Origin: Streptomyces sp. JHA26 | GTDB taxonomy: Bacteria; Actinomycetota; Actinomycetes; Streptomycetales; Streptomycetaceae | Length of the DNA stretch: 53,316 nucleotides | Direction of reading: 5' to 3' | Assembly (NCBI RefSeq): GCF_002005565.1 | Contig: NZ_BDJC01000050.1 | Coordinates: forward strand, 1-53,316 | Shown: positions 34,067-44,305 of the stretch, in pieces | Layout of the letters: each line of letters begins with the position of its first letter | How positions within the stretch are numbered: the stretch's first letter is position 1 | Program-made: the position numbers and the translations under genes | Notes under the pieces: generated by a model | The model's database searches: none | What the model saw: the letters and a program-made list of their open reading frames with translations, nothing else | What the model was told of the DNA's origin: nothing

Positions 34067-35638
34067 TCAGTCTTTGCCGGTACGGCCGAGGGGCGCTCGA
34101 GAAGCGCCGGAGGACGCCGTCGTGCGCAGGGCCACCTCGCGCACCAGGAGCCCGGCCAGCAGGGCGAGCGCGCCGGCGAGGGAACCGACGAGGAAGGCAC
34201 TGTGGGTGCCGGCGGCGGTGGCGTGACGGTACGCCTCCTGGACGGCGGGCTGCAGGCGGGTCAGGCCGGCCGCGTCGAGCTGGGCGTGGGCCAGGGCCGG
34301 CCGGCCCGGCGCGCGTTCGGCCATCACCTCGAGGACGCGGCGGTTGAACAGCGCGCCCATCACGGCGACGCCGAAGGAGCTGCCCAGCATGCGGAAGAGC
34401 GTGATGGCGGCGGAGGCCACGCCGATGTCCCGGACGTCCACGCTGTTCTGCGAGACGAGCATGACGACCTGGAGCAGACAGCCCAGGCCCGCGCCGAGCA
34501 CCGCCATGTACAGCGCCGCCTCGGTGCGTGAGGTGGAGGTGTCCATGCTGGACAGCAGCAGCATGCCGGCCAGCATCAGCGCGCCGCCCGCGACCGGGAA
34601 CGCCTTGTAGCGTCCGGTGCCGCTGGTGATGCGGCCGGCCGCCATCGCCACGACGATCATCGCGCTCATCATCGGCAGCAGCAGCAACCCGGAGTTGGTC
34701 GCCGACGCCCCCTGCACGGCCTGCTGGTACAGCGGCAGGAACAGCACCGCGCCGAACATCACGAAGCCCATCACGAACCCGGTGACCGACATCAACGCGA
34801 AGTTGCGGTTGCGGAAGACGTGCAGCGGCAGCACGGGCTCGGCGGCCCGCGTCTGCCAGAACACGAACGCGCCCAGGCAGAGCACCGCGGCGGCGCACAG
34901 CGAGACGATGACGTCCGAGCCCCACGCGTACTCGGTGCCGCCCCAGGTGGCGACCAGGACGACGGCGGTGATGCCCGCCATCAGCAGTGCCGCCCCCGGA
35001 TAGTCGATGTGGGCGCGGGACCTGTGGGCCGGGAGCCGCAGCACCATCACCGCCATGACGAGGACGACCGCGCCGATCGGCAGGTTGATGTAGAACGCCC
35101 AGCGCCAGCCGAGGTGGTCGGTGATCGCACCGCCGACCAGCGGCCCGCCGATCATCGACAGGGCCAGCACGGCGGCGAGCATGCCCTGATAGCGGCCCTG
35201 CTCGCGCGGCGGCACCAGTTCCCCGACGATCGCCATGACCCCGGCCATCAGGCCGCCCGCGCCGAGCCCCTGGATCACCCGGAAGCCGATCAGCTGGGTC
35301 ATGTCCTGGGCCATGCCGCTGAGCGCCGAACCGACCAGGAAGATCACCACGGAGGTGAGGAAGAGTCCCTTGCGGCCGTGCAGGTCGCCCAGCTTGCCCC
35401 AGATCGGGGTCGCGGCGGCGGTGGCCAGGGTGTAGGCGGTCACCACCCACGACAGGTGCTCCATGCCGCCCAGGTCGCCGACGACGGTGGGCATCGCGGT
35501 GCCCACGATCATGTTGTCCAGCTGGGACAGCAGCATGGCGATCATCAGCGGGAGCAGCATGAGCCGTATGTTCGGCCCGCGTGCCTCCGGCTGTGCTGTG
35601 CCCGCCGCCTTGTCGATGGTCGTCGCCACGGTGCTCAC
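34067..35638 (-). CDS. DHA2-family (14-span) MFS drug exporter
   Basis: A 523-aa membrane protein from GTG 35638 (GAGGTGAGC context); longer frames are not credible. Fourteen hydrophobic spans are visible. Motif A-like GKLGDLHGRKGLFLTSVV lies at residues about 78-95 and motif C-like LALSMIGGPLVGGAITDHLG at about 150-170. This is the EmrB/QacA type that exports drugs by proton antiport. The context makes export of the pathway product, and self-protection, likely. Three 11-bp-spaced heptamers lie 130-155 bp upstream. Confidence 0.92.
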   Translation of the reverse strand: MSTVATTIDKAAGTAQPEARGPNIRLMLLPLMIAMLLSQLDNMIVGTAMPTVVGDLGGMEHLSWVVTAYTLATAAATPIWGKLGDLHGRKGLFLTSVVIFLVGSALSGMAQDMTQLIGFRVIQGLGAGGLMAGVMAIVGELVPPREQGRYQGMLAAVLALSMIGGPLVGGAITDHLGWRWAFYINLPIGAVVLVMAVMVLRLPAHRSRAHIDYPGAALLMAGITAVVLVATWGGTEYAWGSDVIVSLCAAAVLCLGAFVFWQTRAAEPVLPLHVFRNRNFALMSVTGFVMGFVMFGAVLFLPLYQQAVQGASATNSGLLLLPMMSAMIVVAMAAGRITSGTGRYKAFPVAGGALMLAGMLLLSSMDTSTSRTEAALYMAVLGAGLGCLLQVVMLVSQNSVDVRDIGVASAAITLFRMLGSSFGVAVMGALFNRRVLEVMAERAPGRPALAHAQLDAAGLTRLQPAVQEAYRHATAAGTHSAFLVGSLAGALALLAGLLVREVALRTTASSGASRAPLGRTGKD

Positions 35639-36007
35639 CTCGTTCGATCGGGCTGTCCGCGCGGGCGCGCAGCGTGGGTCGCCCGCCGGCCGTGCTGGGG
35701 CGCCGCCCGGACGGCGCGGGCACCGCGCGCGGTGAGCAGCGCACGGAAGTCCAGCAGGGACCGCTCGCGCGCCGCTCGTGTCCCGCTCACGGCCCGTGGT
35801 GCCCCGCGTGCCCCGACCCGCCCGGATGAGCTGGGCCTTCACGCCCGCCCGCGGCCCGCCCGCCGCTCGGGGAACCGGTGCGACGGGGCCGGGGCGGAGT
35901 GGTGTCAGAGGTTCGTCAGCCCCGTGTCAGGAGGCGTTGTCAGGGTCCGTGCGGGGCCCCGCCCCACCCCGGCCCGTCAGCCCGCTGTGCCCACGAGGAG
36001 TCGCGGT
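35639..36007. promoter_or_regulatory. divergent promoter region, exporter and StrR-like regulator
   Basis: 369 bp without a gene. It contains the heptamer series at 35765-35793 for the leftward exporter. Just before the rightward regulator start is a CGAGGAGTCGCGGT context with GAGGAG as ribosome-binding site. Confidence 0.55.
35765..35793. promoter_or_regulatory. SARP-type box, three heptamers at 11-bp spacing, upstream of the exporter
   Basis: TCGCGCG (35765), TCGTGTC (35776) and TCACGGC (35787), joined by identical CCGC spacers, oriented as in the other boxes. It is weaker than those at 20398 and 25085, because C/G-rich DNA offers such matches more often. Confidence 0.45.
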
Positions 36008-37042
36008 ATGACCCATCAGACCGTGCGCGTGCACCACGACAGCAGCTCGGAGCGACTGCTCGCCCTCAAGGACGCGCTGGGCGAGGCCCCCGTGGAGCGG
36101 GTGCGCCTGGCCGATCTGACGGCCTCGTTCACCCCGCGTTCCGGCGGGGTGGACGGCGAGTGGGCACTGGCCCTGGCACACCTGGAGAGCGAGCTGCCGC
36201 CGATCGTCGTGCACCGCCCCACCCTGTCCGTCATCGACGGGCTGCACCGGCTGCGGGCCGCGCGGCTGAAGGGCCGTACGCACATCGCGGCACGCTTCTT
36301 CGACGGGTCCCGGCAGGACGCGGCCCTGCTGGCGGTGGCGATGAACGTGGCCCAGGGCCGGCCGCTGTCCCAGAGCGACCGGGTGGCCGCCGCCGAGCGC
36401 ATCGTCGCCGCGCGGCCCCAGTGGTCGGACCGCGCCATCGCCGTGGTGGCGGGGCTGTCGGCGAAGAAGGTGTCGGAGCTGCGGGCCCGCATGGAGGGGC
36501 TGCCGCGCTGCGAGCGCCGGGTCGGTCTCGACGGGCGGGCCCGGCCGCTGAGCACCGTGCAGGGGCGGGAACTGGCCGGGGAGTTGCTGCGGGCCGACCC
36601 CACCGCGTCGCTGCGGACGATCGCGCGCCGCGCGGGGATCTCACCGGCGACCGTCGCCGACGTGCGCGACCGGCTGCTGCGGGGCGACGATCCGGTGCCG
36701 CCGCGGCAGCGCGGCCTGGCGGCGGGCGGGCGCGGCGCGCGGGAGGGGCGGGAGCCGGGCGGCCGGGACCGGGAGGAGACACGGTCGGCCGAGGAGCTGG
36801 TCACCCTCTTCGAGGCGCTGCGGCGGGACCCGTCGCTGCGGCTGAACGAGATGGGCCGCAGCACGCTGCGGATGCTGGAGGCGTGCGCGCTGCTCGCCCG
36901 CGACCGGGGACGCATCATCGCCAACCTGCCGCCGCACTGCACCGAGCAGCTGGCGGAGCTGATGCGCGGCTACGCGGAGCTGTGCCAGGAGTTCGCCGAG
37001 GAACTGAGCACCAGCGCGGTCCGGCCGGGCCCGGCCCGCTGA
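36008..37042 (+). CDS. StrR/NovG-like transcriptional regulator with ParB-type domain
   Basis: A 344-aa protein from ATG 36008 with a GAGGAG site. Residues about 30-105 form a ParB/Srx-like domain with PIVVHRPTLSVIDGLHRLRA. The helix-turn-helix is at about 135-160 (WSDRAIAVVAGLSAKKVSEL) and a second HTH-like unit LRTIARRAGISPATVADVRD at about 200-220. A charged linker and helical C-terminus follow. Members of this family (StrR, NovG) are pathway activators binding inverted repeats. No plasmid partition partner is beside it. It is a good candidate activator of the cluster, although the 11-bp repeats suggest a second, SARP/OmpR-type regulator too. Confidence 0.85.
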   Translation: MTHQTVRVHHDSSSERLLALKDALGEAPVERVRLADLTASFTPRSGGVDGEWALALAHLESELPPIVVHRPTLSVIDGLHRLRAARLKGRTHIAARFFDGSRQDAALLAVAMNVAQGRPLSQSDRVAAAERIVAARPQWSDRAIAVVAGLSAKKVSELRARMEGLPRCERRVGLDGRARPLSTVQGRELAGELLRADPTASLRTIARRAGISPATVADVRDRLLRGDDPVPPRQRGLAAGGRGAREGREPGGRDREETRSAEELVTLFEALRRDPSLRLNEMGRSTLRMLEACALLARDRGRIIANLPPHCTEQLAELMRGYAELCQEFAEELSTSAVRPGPAR

Positions 37043-37139
37043 GACCGGCCGGCGGCCGAGACCGAAGCCCGCCCCTCCCGCCCCAGCTTGTTCTTTATCT
37101 TCTGGCGCTCCTGATGTGGTGCGGGCAGAGTGGGCGGCA

Positions 37140-37492
37140 TGACAGACCGTTCTGACTTTGTTCCCGCGGATGTGGATGATCGCCAGGCCGTAGAGCGCAT
37201 CCTCGGTCGTCCCTTGAGCCAGACATGGCCGACGGGTGCATTGGCACCGGGTACCCGAGTCACGGTCGTTCGGGACCGGGGCTGGGACGGCCCTTGGCAG
37301 GTCGAGTTTCCCGGAACGATCGATGCCATGGGTGCACCCGTGCCCAACGAACATGCCCAGGCGCTCAGTGGCGAGCTTCTGTACTGGGTCACCTTTGATG
37401 CGCCGCAGTACGACAGCAATGGGGATGGTCCCTATCGCAAGGCCCAGGTCTGGGGTCGGTACCTGCGGACGGAGCCTGAGCCGGCAGCGTAG
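37140..37492 (+). CDS. small protein carried by the insertion element, unknown function
   Basis: A 117- to 118-residue protein from ATG 37140 with no close ribosome-binding site. It is acidic, without signal peptide or membrane span. A PADVDDRQAVERILGRPLSQ start is followed by a beta-rich region (GTRVTVVRDRGWDGPWQVEF, then ELLYWVTFDAPQYDSNGDGP, then AQVWGRYLRTEPE) that looks like a small SH3-like barrel. It does not resemble any transposase part and occupies the place where the transposase N-terminus should be. It may be cargo captured by the element. Confidence 0.6.
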
Positions 37493-37522
37493 GGATGCAG
37501 CAGGTCATGTTGCCGCGCTCGA

Positions 37523-38620
37523 ATCGTCCGTCTGTTCTGCCACGTCTACGGCCGTGCGAAGACGGCGTCACAGTTCATTCCGGGCTGGCCCTACTCCTTC
37601 GTGGCCGTGCTGGAGCCGGGCGCCACCTCCTGGACCGCGATCCTGGACACGGTTCGGCTCGGCCCGGCGGACGACGCGACCGCAGTCACCGCCGCCCAGC
37701 TTCGAGGAGTCGTTGAACGGCTCATCGCCGCAGGCCAGTGGCAAGCCGGGGACCCGGCCATCGTGATCGTCAGCGACGCCGGCTGCGACGTCACCCGCCT
37801 GGCCTGGGTCCTGCGTGACCTGCCCGTCGAGCTGGTCGGCCGGGTCCGCTCCGACCGCGTCATGCGCCTGCCGAAGCCACCGAGAATGCACGGTGTCAAT
37901 GGTCGGCCGCCCAAGCACGGCCCGGAATTCCGCTTCACGAAGCCGGACACCTGGCCCGAGCCCGCGATCACCACGGTCACCGACACCACCAACTACGGCA
38001 AGGCCGAAACCCAGGCGTGGGACCGGGTCCACCCCAGACTCACCCACCGCTCCTCCTGGCTCGACCACGACGGCGAACTTCCCTTGGCCGAGGGGACATC
38101 GATTCGGTTGAAGGTCGAGCATCTGTCGAAGGACCGGGACGCCCCGCCGGTGTGGTTATGGTCCTCCAGGACCGGCGCCACCCCGGACGACGTGGACCGT
38201 TTCTGGCAGGCATTTCTCCGACGCTTCGATCTGGAGCACACCTTCCGCTTCGCGAAGCGGACCCTGGGCCGGACCACCCCGAAACTCCGCACCCCGGAGG
38301 CGGCGGACCGCTGGACCTGGATCCTGATCGTCGCTCACACCCAGCTCCGGCTCGCCCGGCCTCTTGCCGAGGACCTCCGCCGGCCTTGGGAGAAACCCAC
38401 CACCCCCGACCGGCTCACCCCGGCCCGGGTCCGCCGGGGGTTCAGGAACATCCGCGCTCACCTCGCCTGCCCGACCCGTGTTCCCAAACCCAGAGGAACC
38501 GGCCCCGGACGGCCACCCGGCGCCAGGAACAAACACCGGGCACCCCGCTACGACGTCGGCAAAACCGTCAAACGCCCCGAGACCCTCAAGGCCATCGGCA
38601 AGCCTGGAAGATCTTGGTAG
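37523..38620 (+). pseudogene. transposase lacking its N-terminal third
   Basis: The open frame runs from about 37523 (first start-like codon GTG 37601) to 38620. The segment before the GTG already reads VRLFCHVYGRAKTASQFIPG followed by WPYSFVAVLEPG, a conserved interior region of actinobacterial DDE transposases of about 430 residues. So about 100-130 N-terminal residues are missing and are replaced by the unrelated small gene. Catalytic-type segments remain: PAIVIVSDAGCDVTRLAWVL (Asp) and FLRRFDLEHTFRFAKRTLGR (Glu). Probably inactive. Confidence 0.7.
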
Positions 38621-38633
38621 ATAAAGAACAAGC

Positions 38634-39386
<753 letters not shown>

Positions 39387-39557
39387 GCCTTCCCCCAAGG
39401 GTCCTGCACGGCCCGTACGCGCTGCCGCGTGAGGCAGCCGGACACGGCCCGCCCCGCGCAGGCGGTCACCGGGCCGTACCCTCGCCCTCGACCCTACGGA
39501 CCTGCGGTCGAGTCCCGCTGAAGCGCGAGGCTCGACCGCGTGGAGCCGGCGGTGCCG

Positions 39558-39962
39558 CTACGGGTTCAGCACCCACGCCGAGTGGTGGGGGGTGAAGCCG
39601 ATGTGCGGGTAGTACTCCGTCGCGGCGGGCGCCGACAGCAGCACGATCTTCGCCGCCGGGGCCTCCTTGCGGGTGGCGTCGATCAGGGCGCGGCCGATGC
39701 CGGAGCGCTGGTACGCGCCCGACACCGCGATGTCGGACAGGTAGGTGACGTAGGAGAAGTCGGACACGCTGCGGGCGATGCCGATGAGCGCGCCGTCGGT
39801 GTCGCGGGCGACCAGCACGAGGTTGGCGTTGCGCACCATCGCCGCCATCCGCTCCCGGTCGTCGGCCGGACGCCGCTCCCCCAGGCCCGACGAGCGGTAC
39901 ACCTTCAGCACCTCGTCCAGGTCCAGGGCGGCGCCTTCCACCCGCTCAATCGTCCAGTTCAC
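39558..39962 (-). CDS. GNAT acetyltransferase, FzmQ/KinN-like (hydrazine pathway)
   Basis: A 134-aa protein from ATG 39962, overlapping the upstream lyase gene by 17 bp. The GNAT acetyl-CoA loop is seen in IAVSGAYQRSGIGRALIDAT (Q/R-x-x-G-x-G/A) with the preceding YLSDIAV strand, and the C-terminal EYYPHIGFTPHHSAWVL is typical of the fold. In fosfazinomycin and kinamycin pathways the acetyltransferase of this gene set acetylates hydrazinosuccinate. It is the last gene of the six-gene hydrazine operon, which supports the same role here. The specific substrate is inferred from context. Confidence 0.82.
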   Translation of the reverse strand: MNWTIERVEGAALDLDEVLKVYRSSGLGERRPADDRERMAAMVRNANLVLVARDTDGALIGIARSVSDFSYVTYLSDIAVSGAYQRSGIGRALIDATRKEAPAAKIVLLSAPAATEYYPHIGFTPHHSAWVLNP

Positions 39963-41232
39963 GGAGCTTCTCCAATCGGCTGCGCAGTACGTCGTGGTGG
40001 GTGAGGAAGCGCTCGGGTCCGAGCGCGGGCAGGTCGATGCCCTCCTGGGCGAGGGTGGTGGCGAAGTGCTCGCCGGTGGCGATCGTGCGGTTCGCCGCGG
40101 CCTGCACCGAGCGGTAGGCCCGCTCGCGTTCGGTGCCCTCGCCCAGCAGTTCGGCGAGGACCGACGAACTGTAGATCAGGCCGTCGGTGGCGTCGACGTG
40201 GTCCCGCATCCGCTGCGGGTGCACGGTGAGCGACTCCACCAGTTCGGCCGCCTTCGTCGCCTGGAAGTGGCCCACGGACAGGCTGTCGGGCAGGATGACC
40301 CGCTCCACCGACTGGTGGGCGAGGTCCCTCTCGTGCCACAGCGCCACGTTCTCCAGGGCGGTGGTGGCGTATCCGCGCAGCAGCCGGGCCAGGCCGCACA
40401 GCCGCTCGCTGGTGGTGGGGTTGCGCTTGTGCGGCATGGCGCTGGACCCCTGGTAGGCGCTCGCCCGGGGCTCCTCGACCTCGCGGACCTCGGTGCGCTG
40501 CAGCAGCCGCAGCTCCAGGGCGATCTGCTCGATGCACGCGCCGAGCGCGGCGACGGCCTGGAGGAGCTGGGCGTGCCGGTCGCGGGCGACGACCTGGCTG
40601 GGCACCGGCTCGACGCCGAGGCCGAGCGCCTGGCACACGTGCGCCTCGACGGCGGGGTCGATCAGCGCGTAGGTGCCGACCGAGCCGGAGATCGTACCGA
40701 CGGCCACGGCGTCGCGGGCGGCGGCCAGCCGGGTCAGGGAGCGGTCGACGGCGAAGGCGTAACCGCCGAGCTTGTGGCCGAACGTGGTGGGCTCGGCGTG
40801 CACACCGTGGGTGCGGCCCACCATCACCGTGTCCCAGTGCGCGAGCGCCGTGCCGGTCAGCGCCCGCCGCAGCCGCCGTCCCGCCGCGACGAGCAGGTCG
40901 GTGGCGCGGGCCAGGGTGTGTCCGAGGGAGGTGTCGACCAGGTCGTAGCTGGTCATGCCGAGGTGCACCCAGCGGGCGGAGGACTCGGGGATGTTCTCGC
41001 AGTACGCGGCGAGGAAGGACAGCACCTCGTGGTCGCGTTCCTTCTCGAACTCGGCGACCCGTGCCGCGAGCGGGACCGGGGCGCGGCGCATGTCCGCGAG
41101 CGCTTCGGCGGGTACGTGTCCGAGCCGCACCTGGGCCTCGGTGGCGAGGATCTCGACCTCGGCCCAGGTGGCGTAGCGCGTCTGGTCGGCGAAGAGGTCC
41201 GCCATCTCGGGCAGGGTGTAACGAGGAATCAT
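39946..41232 (-). CDS. adenylosuccinate-lyase-family enzyme, FzmR/KinM-like (hydrazine pathway)
   Basis: A 428-aa protein from ATG 41232. The family signature GSSAMPHKRNP is at residues 262-272, with conserved TSYDLVDTSLG (about 94-104) and VGRTHGVHAEPTTFGHK (about 138-154). It is closer to PurB than to the CreD-type lyase at 29930. Purine biosynthesis is not its likely job, given the neighbours. In the N-N pathways this lyase releases fumarate from N-acetylhydrazinosuccinate to give acetylhydrazine. Thus the cluster has two lyases of one superfamily, one releasing nitrite and one a hydrazide. Confidence 0.85.
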   Translation of the reverse strand: MIPRYTLPEMADLFADQTRYATWAEVEILATEAQVRLGHVPAEALADMRRAPVPLAARVAEFEKERDHEVLSFLAAYCENIPESSARWVHLGMTSYDLVDTSLGHTLARATDLLVAAGRRLRRALTGTALAHWDTVMVGRTHGVHAEPTTFGHKLGGYAFAVDRSLTRLAAARDAVAVGTISGSVGTYALIDPAVEAHVCQALGLGVEPVPSQVVARDRHAQLLQAVAALGACIEQIALELRLLQRTEVREVEEPRASAYQGSSAMPHKRNPTTSERLCGLARLLRGYATTALENVALWHERDLAHQSVERVILPDSLSVGHFQATKAAELVESLTVHPQRMRDHVDATDGLIYSSSVLAELLGEGTERERAYRSVQAAANRTIATGEHFATTLAQEGIDLPALGPERFLTHHDVLRSRLEKLRELDD

Positions 41233-41332
41233 CGTCGGCCTTCGTCCGGGGGCTGGTGAGGAAAAGGGGACTGGGGACCCGGCGCGGCGAGGGGCGCTTC
41301 CACGGTCGCGCCGGGCCCGGCTCCGGCGGCGC

Positions 41333-42838
41333 TCAGTACGCCCCGAAGTACTCGCGCTGCTCCCACTCGGTGACGCGGCCCGGCACGGGGGCGGTCTGCG
41401 CGCACCAGCCCTCGAAGCGGCGCAGCTCGCTCTCCTTGAGCTTGGCCAGGCAGGCGGCCAGCGGTGCGCCGAGCAGCTGTCCGGCACGGCCGGCGGTGAA
41501 GGCCTCGAGCGCCTCCCGCAGGGACTGCGGCACCACCTGGCCGGGGCCGTCGCCCGGCCCGTCGCCCGGGTCGGCCGGGGCGCCGGCCAGGCCGTCGAGG
41601 CCGGCGAACAGCTGGGCGGCGATGTTCAGGTACGGGTTGGCGCACGGCTCGCCCATGCGGTTCTCGATGTGGGTGCCCGCCCCGCTGCCGACCACCCGCA
41701 GCATCGCGGTGCGGTCCTCGACGCTGCAGCCGACGCGGGTGGGGGCGAGGGCGTGCTCGGCGGCCAGGCGCCGGTAGCCGTTGACGGTGGGCACCGACAG
41801 CATGCACAGCTCGCGCGCCCAGGACAGCAGGCCGTCGGCGTACGCCTTGCCCTGCGGGGACAGCCCGCCGGCGGGGCCCTCGGCGCTGAAGACGTTGCGG
41901 CCGGTGGCGGTCTCCACCACGGACTGGTTCAGGTGCCAGCCGCTGGGGTCGGCGGCGTCCAGCAGCGGCTGGGACATGAAGGAGGCGTGGTGGCCGAGGC
42001 GGGCGCACAGCCGCTTGGTGTGGGTGCGGAACAGCAGCATCGCGTCGGCGGTGTCCAGGGCGGACATGGGGCTGAAGGTGGTCTCCACCTGGCCGGGGCC
42101 CGACTCGTGCTCCATCGACCTCAGCGGCAGGCCCAGGGCGAGCAGGTCCAGGGCGAGGGGGTCGGTGACGGGGGCGACGGTGTCGTAGGCGGCGTCCAGG
42201 TTGAACTGGTAGCCGGCGTTGACGGCGGCCACGCGCGGGGCCCGGCCCTGGAGGCCGAATCCATTGCCCCGGTTGCCGGGTTCGTCGTCCAGGCGGCGGG
42301 TGAGGTACCACTCGACCTCCAGGCCGAGCACGGGGGAGAGCCCCTGTTCGGCGTAGCGGCTCAGCACCCGGCGCAGGAGGGCGCGCGCGGACAGCGGGTG
42401 CGGGGTGCCGTCGCGCAGGTACTCGTCGCCGATCACCCAGGCGGTGCGCGGCCCGTCGCCGGGCAGCACCTGGAAGGTCAGCGGGTCGGGCACCAGGACG
42501 AAGTTGCCGGCGCCGGCGATCTCGTCGACGCCGATGCCGTGCTCGCCGAGGAAGTCGACGGCGACGGCGTGCCCGGTGTCGAACAGGAACGGGCCGGGGC
42601 TGAAGTTCATGCCGTCGCGCAGCACGCCGCGGAAGACCTGCGCGGTCAGCGTCTTGGAACGGGCGAGGCCGTGCGGGTCGGCGAAGGCGAGCCGCACGAG
42701 GTCGACGTCGTCGAGGGCGGCTTCGACGCGTTCGGCGGCGGCGAGCTGCGCGGCGTCCCACAGCCCGTGGTCGGTGACGAACGAGGGGCGCCCGGCGCCG
42801 CCCTCCGCGACGGGGGCGGACCATGACCTGGCATACAT
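41333..42838 (-). CDS. glutamine-synthetase-family ligase, FzmN/KinL-like (glutamylhydrazide formation)
   Basis: A 501-aa protein from ATG 42838, starting 3 bp after the amidase stop. Glutamine-synthetase landmarks are present: GLEVEWYL, EHESGPGQVETTFSP (metal-binding Glu and ATP loop), SGWHLNQSVVE in place of the usual H-x-N/H segment, and ENRMGEPCANPYLNIAAQLF. A GDGPGDGPG insertion and shortened regions set it apart from housekeeping GlnA. In the related pathways this enzyme joins hydrazine to the side chain of glutamate using ATP. The operon context with amidase, lyase and acetyltransferase favours that role. Confidence 0.88.
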   Translation of the reverse strand: MYARSWSAPVAEGGAGRPSFVTDHGLWDAAQLAAAERVEAALDDVDLVRLAFADPHGLARSKTLTAQVFRGVLRDGMNFSPGPFLFDTGHAVAVDFLGEHGIGVDEIAGAGNFVLVPDPLTFQVLPGDGPRTAWVIGDEYLRDGTPHPLSARALLRRVLSRYAEQGLSPVLGLEVEWYLTRRLDDEPGNRGNGFGLQGRAPRVAAVNAGYQFNLDAAYDTVAPVTDPLALDLLALGLPLRSMEHESGPGQVETTFSPMSALDTADAMLLFRTHTKRLCARLGHHASFMSQPLLDAADPSGWHLNQSVVETATGRNVFSAEGPAGGLSPQGKAYADGLLSWARELCMLSVPTVNGYRRLAAEHALAPTRVGCSVEDRTAMLRVVGSGAGTHIENRMGEPCANPYLNIAAQLFAGLDGLAGAPADPGDGPGDGPGQVVPQSLREALEAFTAGRAGQLLGAPLAACLAKLKESELRRFEGWCAQTAPVPGRVTEWEQREYFGAY

Positions 42839-42841
42839 GGT

Positions 42842-44242
42842 TCAGAACGTCCTTTCGCCGGTGGTGACGGGGATGAGGCCGGTCGCGGGCGGGAGCGGCA
42901 GCGGCGCCAGCATCGCCTCCAGGCGGCGGGCCACCGTCAGGACGAGGTCGTCGGCGCCGACCGGGCCGACGAGCTGCAGACCGGCCGGGAGCCCGGAGCG
43001 GGTCAGCCCGGCGGGCAGGGACACGGCCGGCTGCCCGGTCATGTTGTACGGGTAGGAGGCGGGCGCCCAGGCCAGCCACATCAGGTCGCGCGGGTCGGAC
43101 GCCCAGTCGGGGCCGATGGCGTCGGCCTCGAACGGCTCGACCGGCACGGTCGCCATGGCGAGCAGGTCGTAGCGGTCCATGACCGAGCGCAGGGTGGCGC
43201 GCAGGTTCTGGCGCACCTCCTCGGCCTGGATGACCCGTACCCCGCTGAGGGTGCGCCCGTGGCGGACGATCTCCAGGCGTCCCGGGTCGCAGAACGCCTC
43301 GTGCTCGGGCGGGGTGCCGGCCGCCTCGGTGGCGGCGAGGATGTCGACGACGGCCGGGTAGAGGTTCTGGCAGCGCACCTCGACGTCCTCGACCCGGTGC
43401 CCCTCGGCGACGAGCAGCTCCTTGCCCCGTTCGGTGACCCGGCGGATCTCCGGGTCGGTGCCCTCGTACTCGATCCAGCCGATCCTGAGGGCGCGCAGAT
43501 CGCGCGGGGAGTCCAGGGAGCCGAGCCCGGAGTCGGGGTCGGTGGGGTGGGGGCCCGCGATGACCTGGCCGAGCAGCCCGGCGTCGGCGACGCTCGCGGC
43601 GAGCGGCCCCTGGTGGGCGAGGCGGTCGGCGCCGTTGGGCCAGTAGGGCACCCTGCCGTACGACGGTTTGTAGCCGACGACGCCGCAGAACGCGGCCGGG
43701 ATCCGGATGGAACCGGACCCGTCGGTGCCGAGCGCCCCCTCGCACAGTCCGGTGGCGACCGCAGCGCCGGCGCCGCCGGAGGAGCCGCCGGCGGTCAGCC
43801 GGGGGTCGTAGGGGTTGCGGGTCGGCGGGGCGACGCGGCCGACGGTGGAGGCGCTCCAGCCGAACTCGGAGGTGGTGGTCTTGCCGACGACGACGGCGCC
43901 GGCCGCGCGCAGCCGGGCCACCGCGGGGGCGTCCTCGCGGGGGCGGTCGTTGGGCAGCAGCGAGCCGCGGGTGGTGGGCAGGTCGCGGGTCTGCAGCAGG
44001 TCCTTGACGGAGACCGTGACGCCCAGCAGCGGCTGGTCCCACCAGGCCTCGCGGCCGCGTTCGCGGATGCGGGCGTCGGCCTGCTCGGCGGCCCGCAGGG
44101 CCTCCTCGCCGGCGACCGCGACGTAGGCGCCCGACGCGTCCCGCTCGCGGATGGCGGTCAGGACGGACCGGACGTGTTCGACGACGGTGATCTCCCCCCG
44201 GGAGAGGAGGTCCTTGATGTGGCTGATGCCGCGCGCGGTCAT
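42842..44242 (-). CDS. amidase-signature hydrolase, FzmO/KinK-like (hydrazine pathway)
   Basis: A 466-aa protein from ATG 44242. The amidase signature shows the Ser-cisSer-Lys triad: Lys in GVTVSVKDLLQT, the cis-Ser in LTAGGSSGGAGAAVATGLCE and the nucleophile Ser in GTDGSGSIRIPAAFCGVVGY. Length is normal. In fosfazinomycin/kinamycin-type operons this protein works between acetylhydrazine formation and glutamylhydrazide, freeing or passing on the hydrazine unit. It is encoded between the 647-aa protein and the ligase. The triad is directly seen; the substrate is inferred from the operon. Confidence 0.87.
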   Translation of the reverse strand: MTARGISHIKDLLSRGEITVVEHVRSVLTAIRERDASGAYVAVAGEEALRAAEQADARIRERGREAWWDQPLLGVTVSVKDLLQTRDLPTTRGSLLPNDRPREDAPAVARLRAAGAVVVGKTTTSEFGWSASTVGRVAPPTRNPYDPRLTAGGSSGGAGAAVATGLCEGALGTDGSGSIRIPAAFCGVVGYKPSYGRVPYWPNGADRLAHQGPLAASVADAGLLGQVIAGPHPTDPDSGLGSLDSPRDLRALRIGWIEYEGTDPEIRRVTERGKELLVAEGHRVEDVEVRCQNLYPAVVDILAATEAAGTPPEHEAFCDPGRLEIVRHGRTLSGVRVIQAEEVRQNLRATLRSVMDRYDLLAMATVPVEPFEADAIGPDWASDPRDLMWLAWAPASYPYNMTGQPAVSLPAGLTRSGLPAGLQLVGPVGADDLVLTVARRLEAMLAPLPLPPATGLIPVTTGERTF

Positions 44243-44305
44243 CGCAGCTCTCCTGTCCTTCAGCGGCGCTCGGGGGGTGGAACGGGGCGGGGCCCGCCGT
44301 ACGCG

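Noticed and set aside
36008..37042. Second plasmid ParB for the StrR-like gene
   Set aside because: It has no ParA partner or nearby parS-like sites. Its VIDGLHRLRA motif and tandem HTH fit pathway regulators, and it sits within the biosynthetic cluster.
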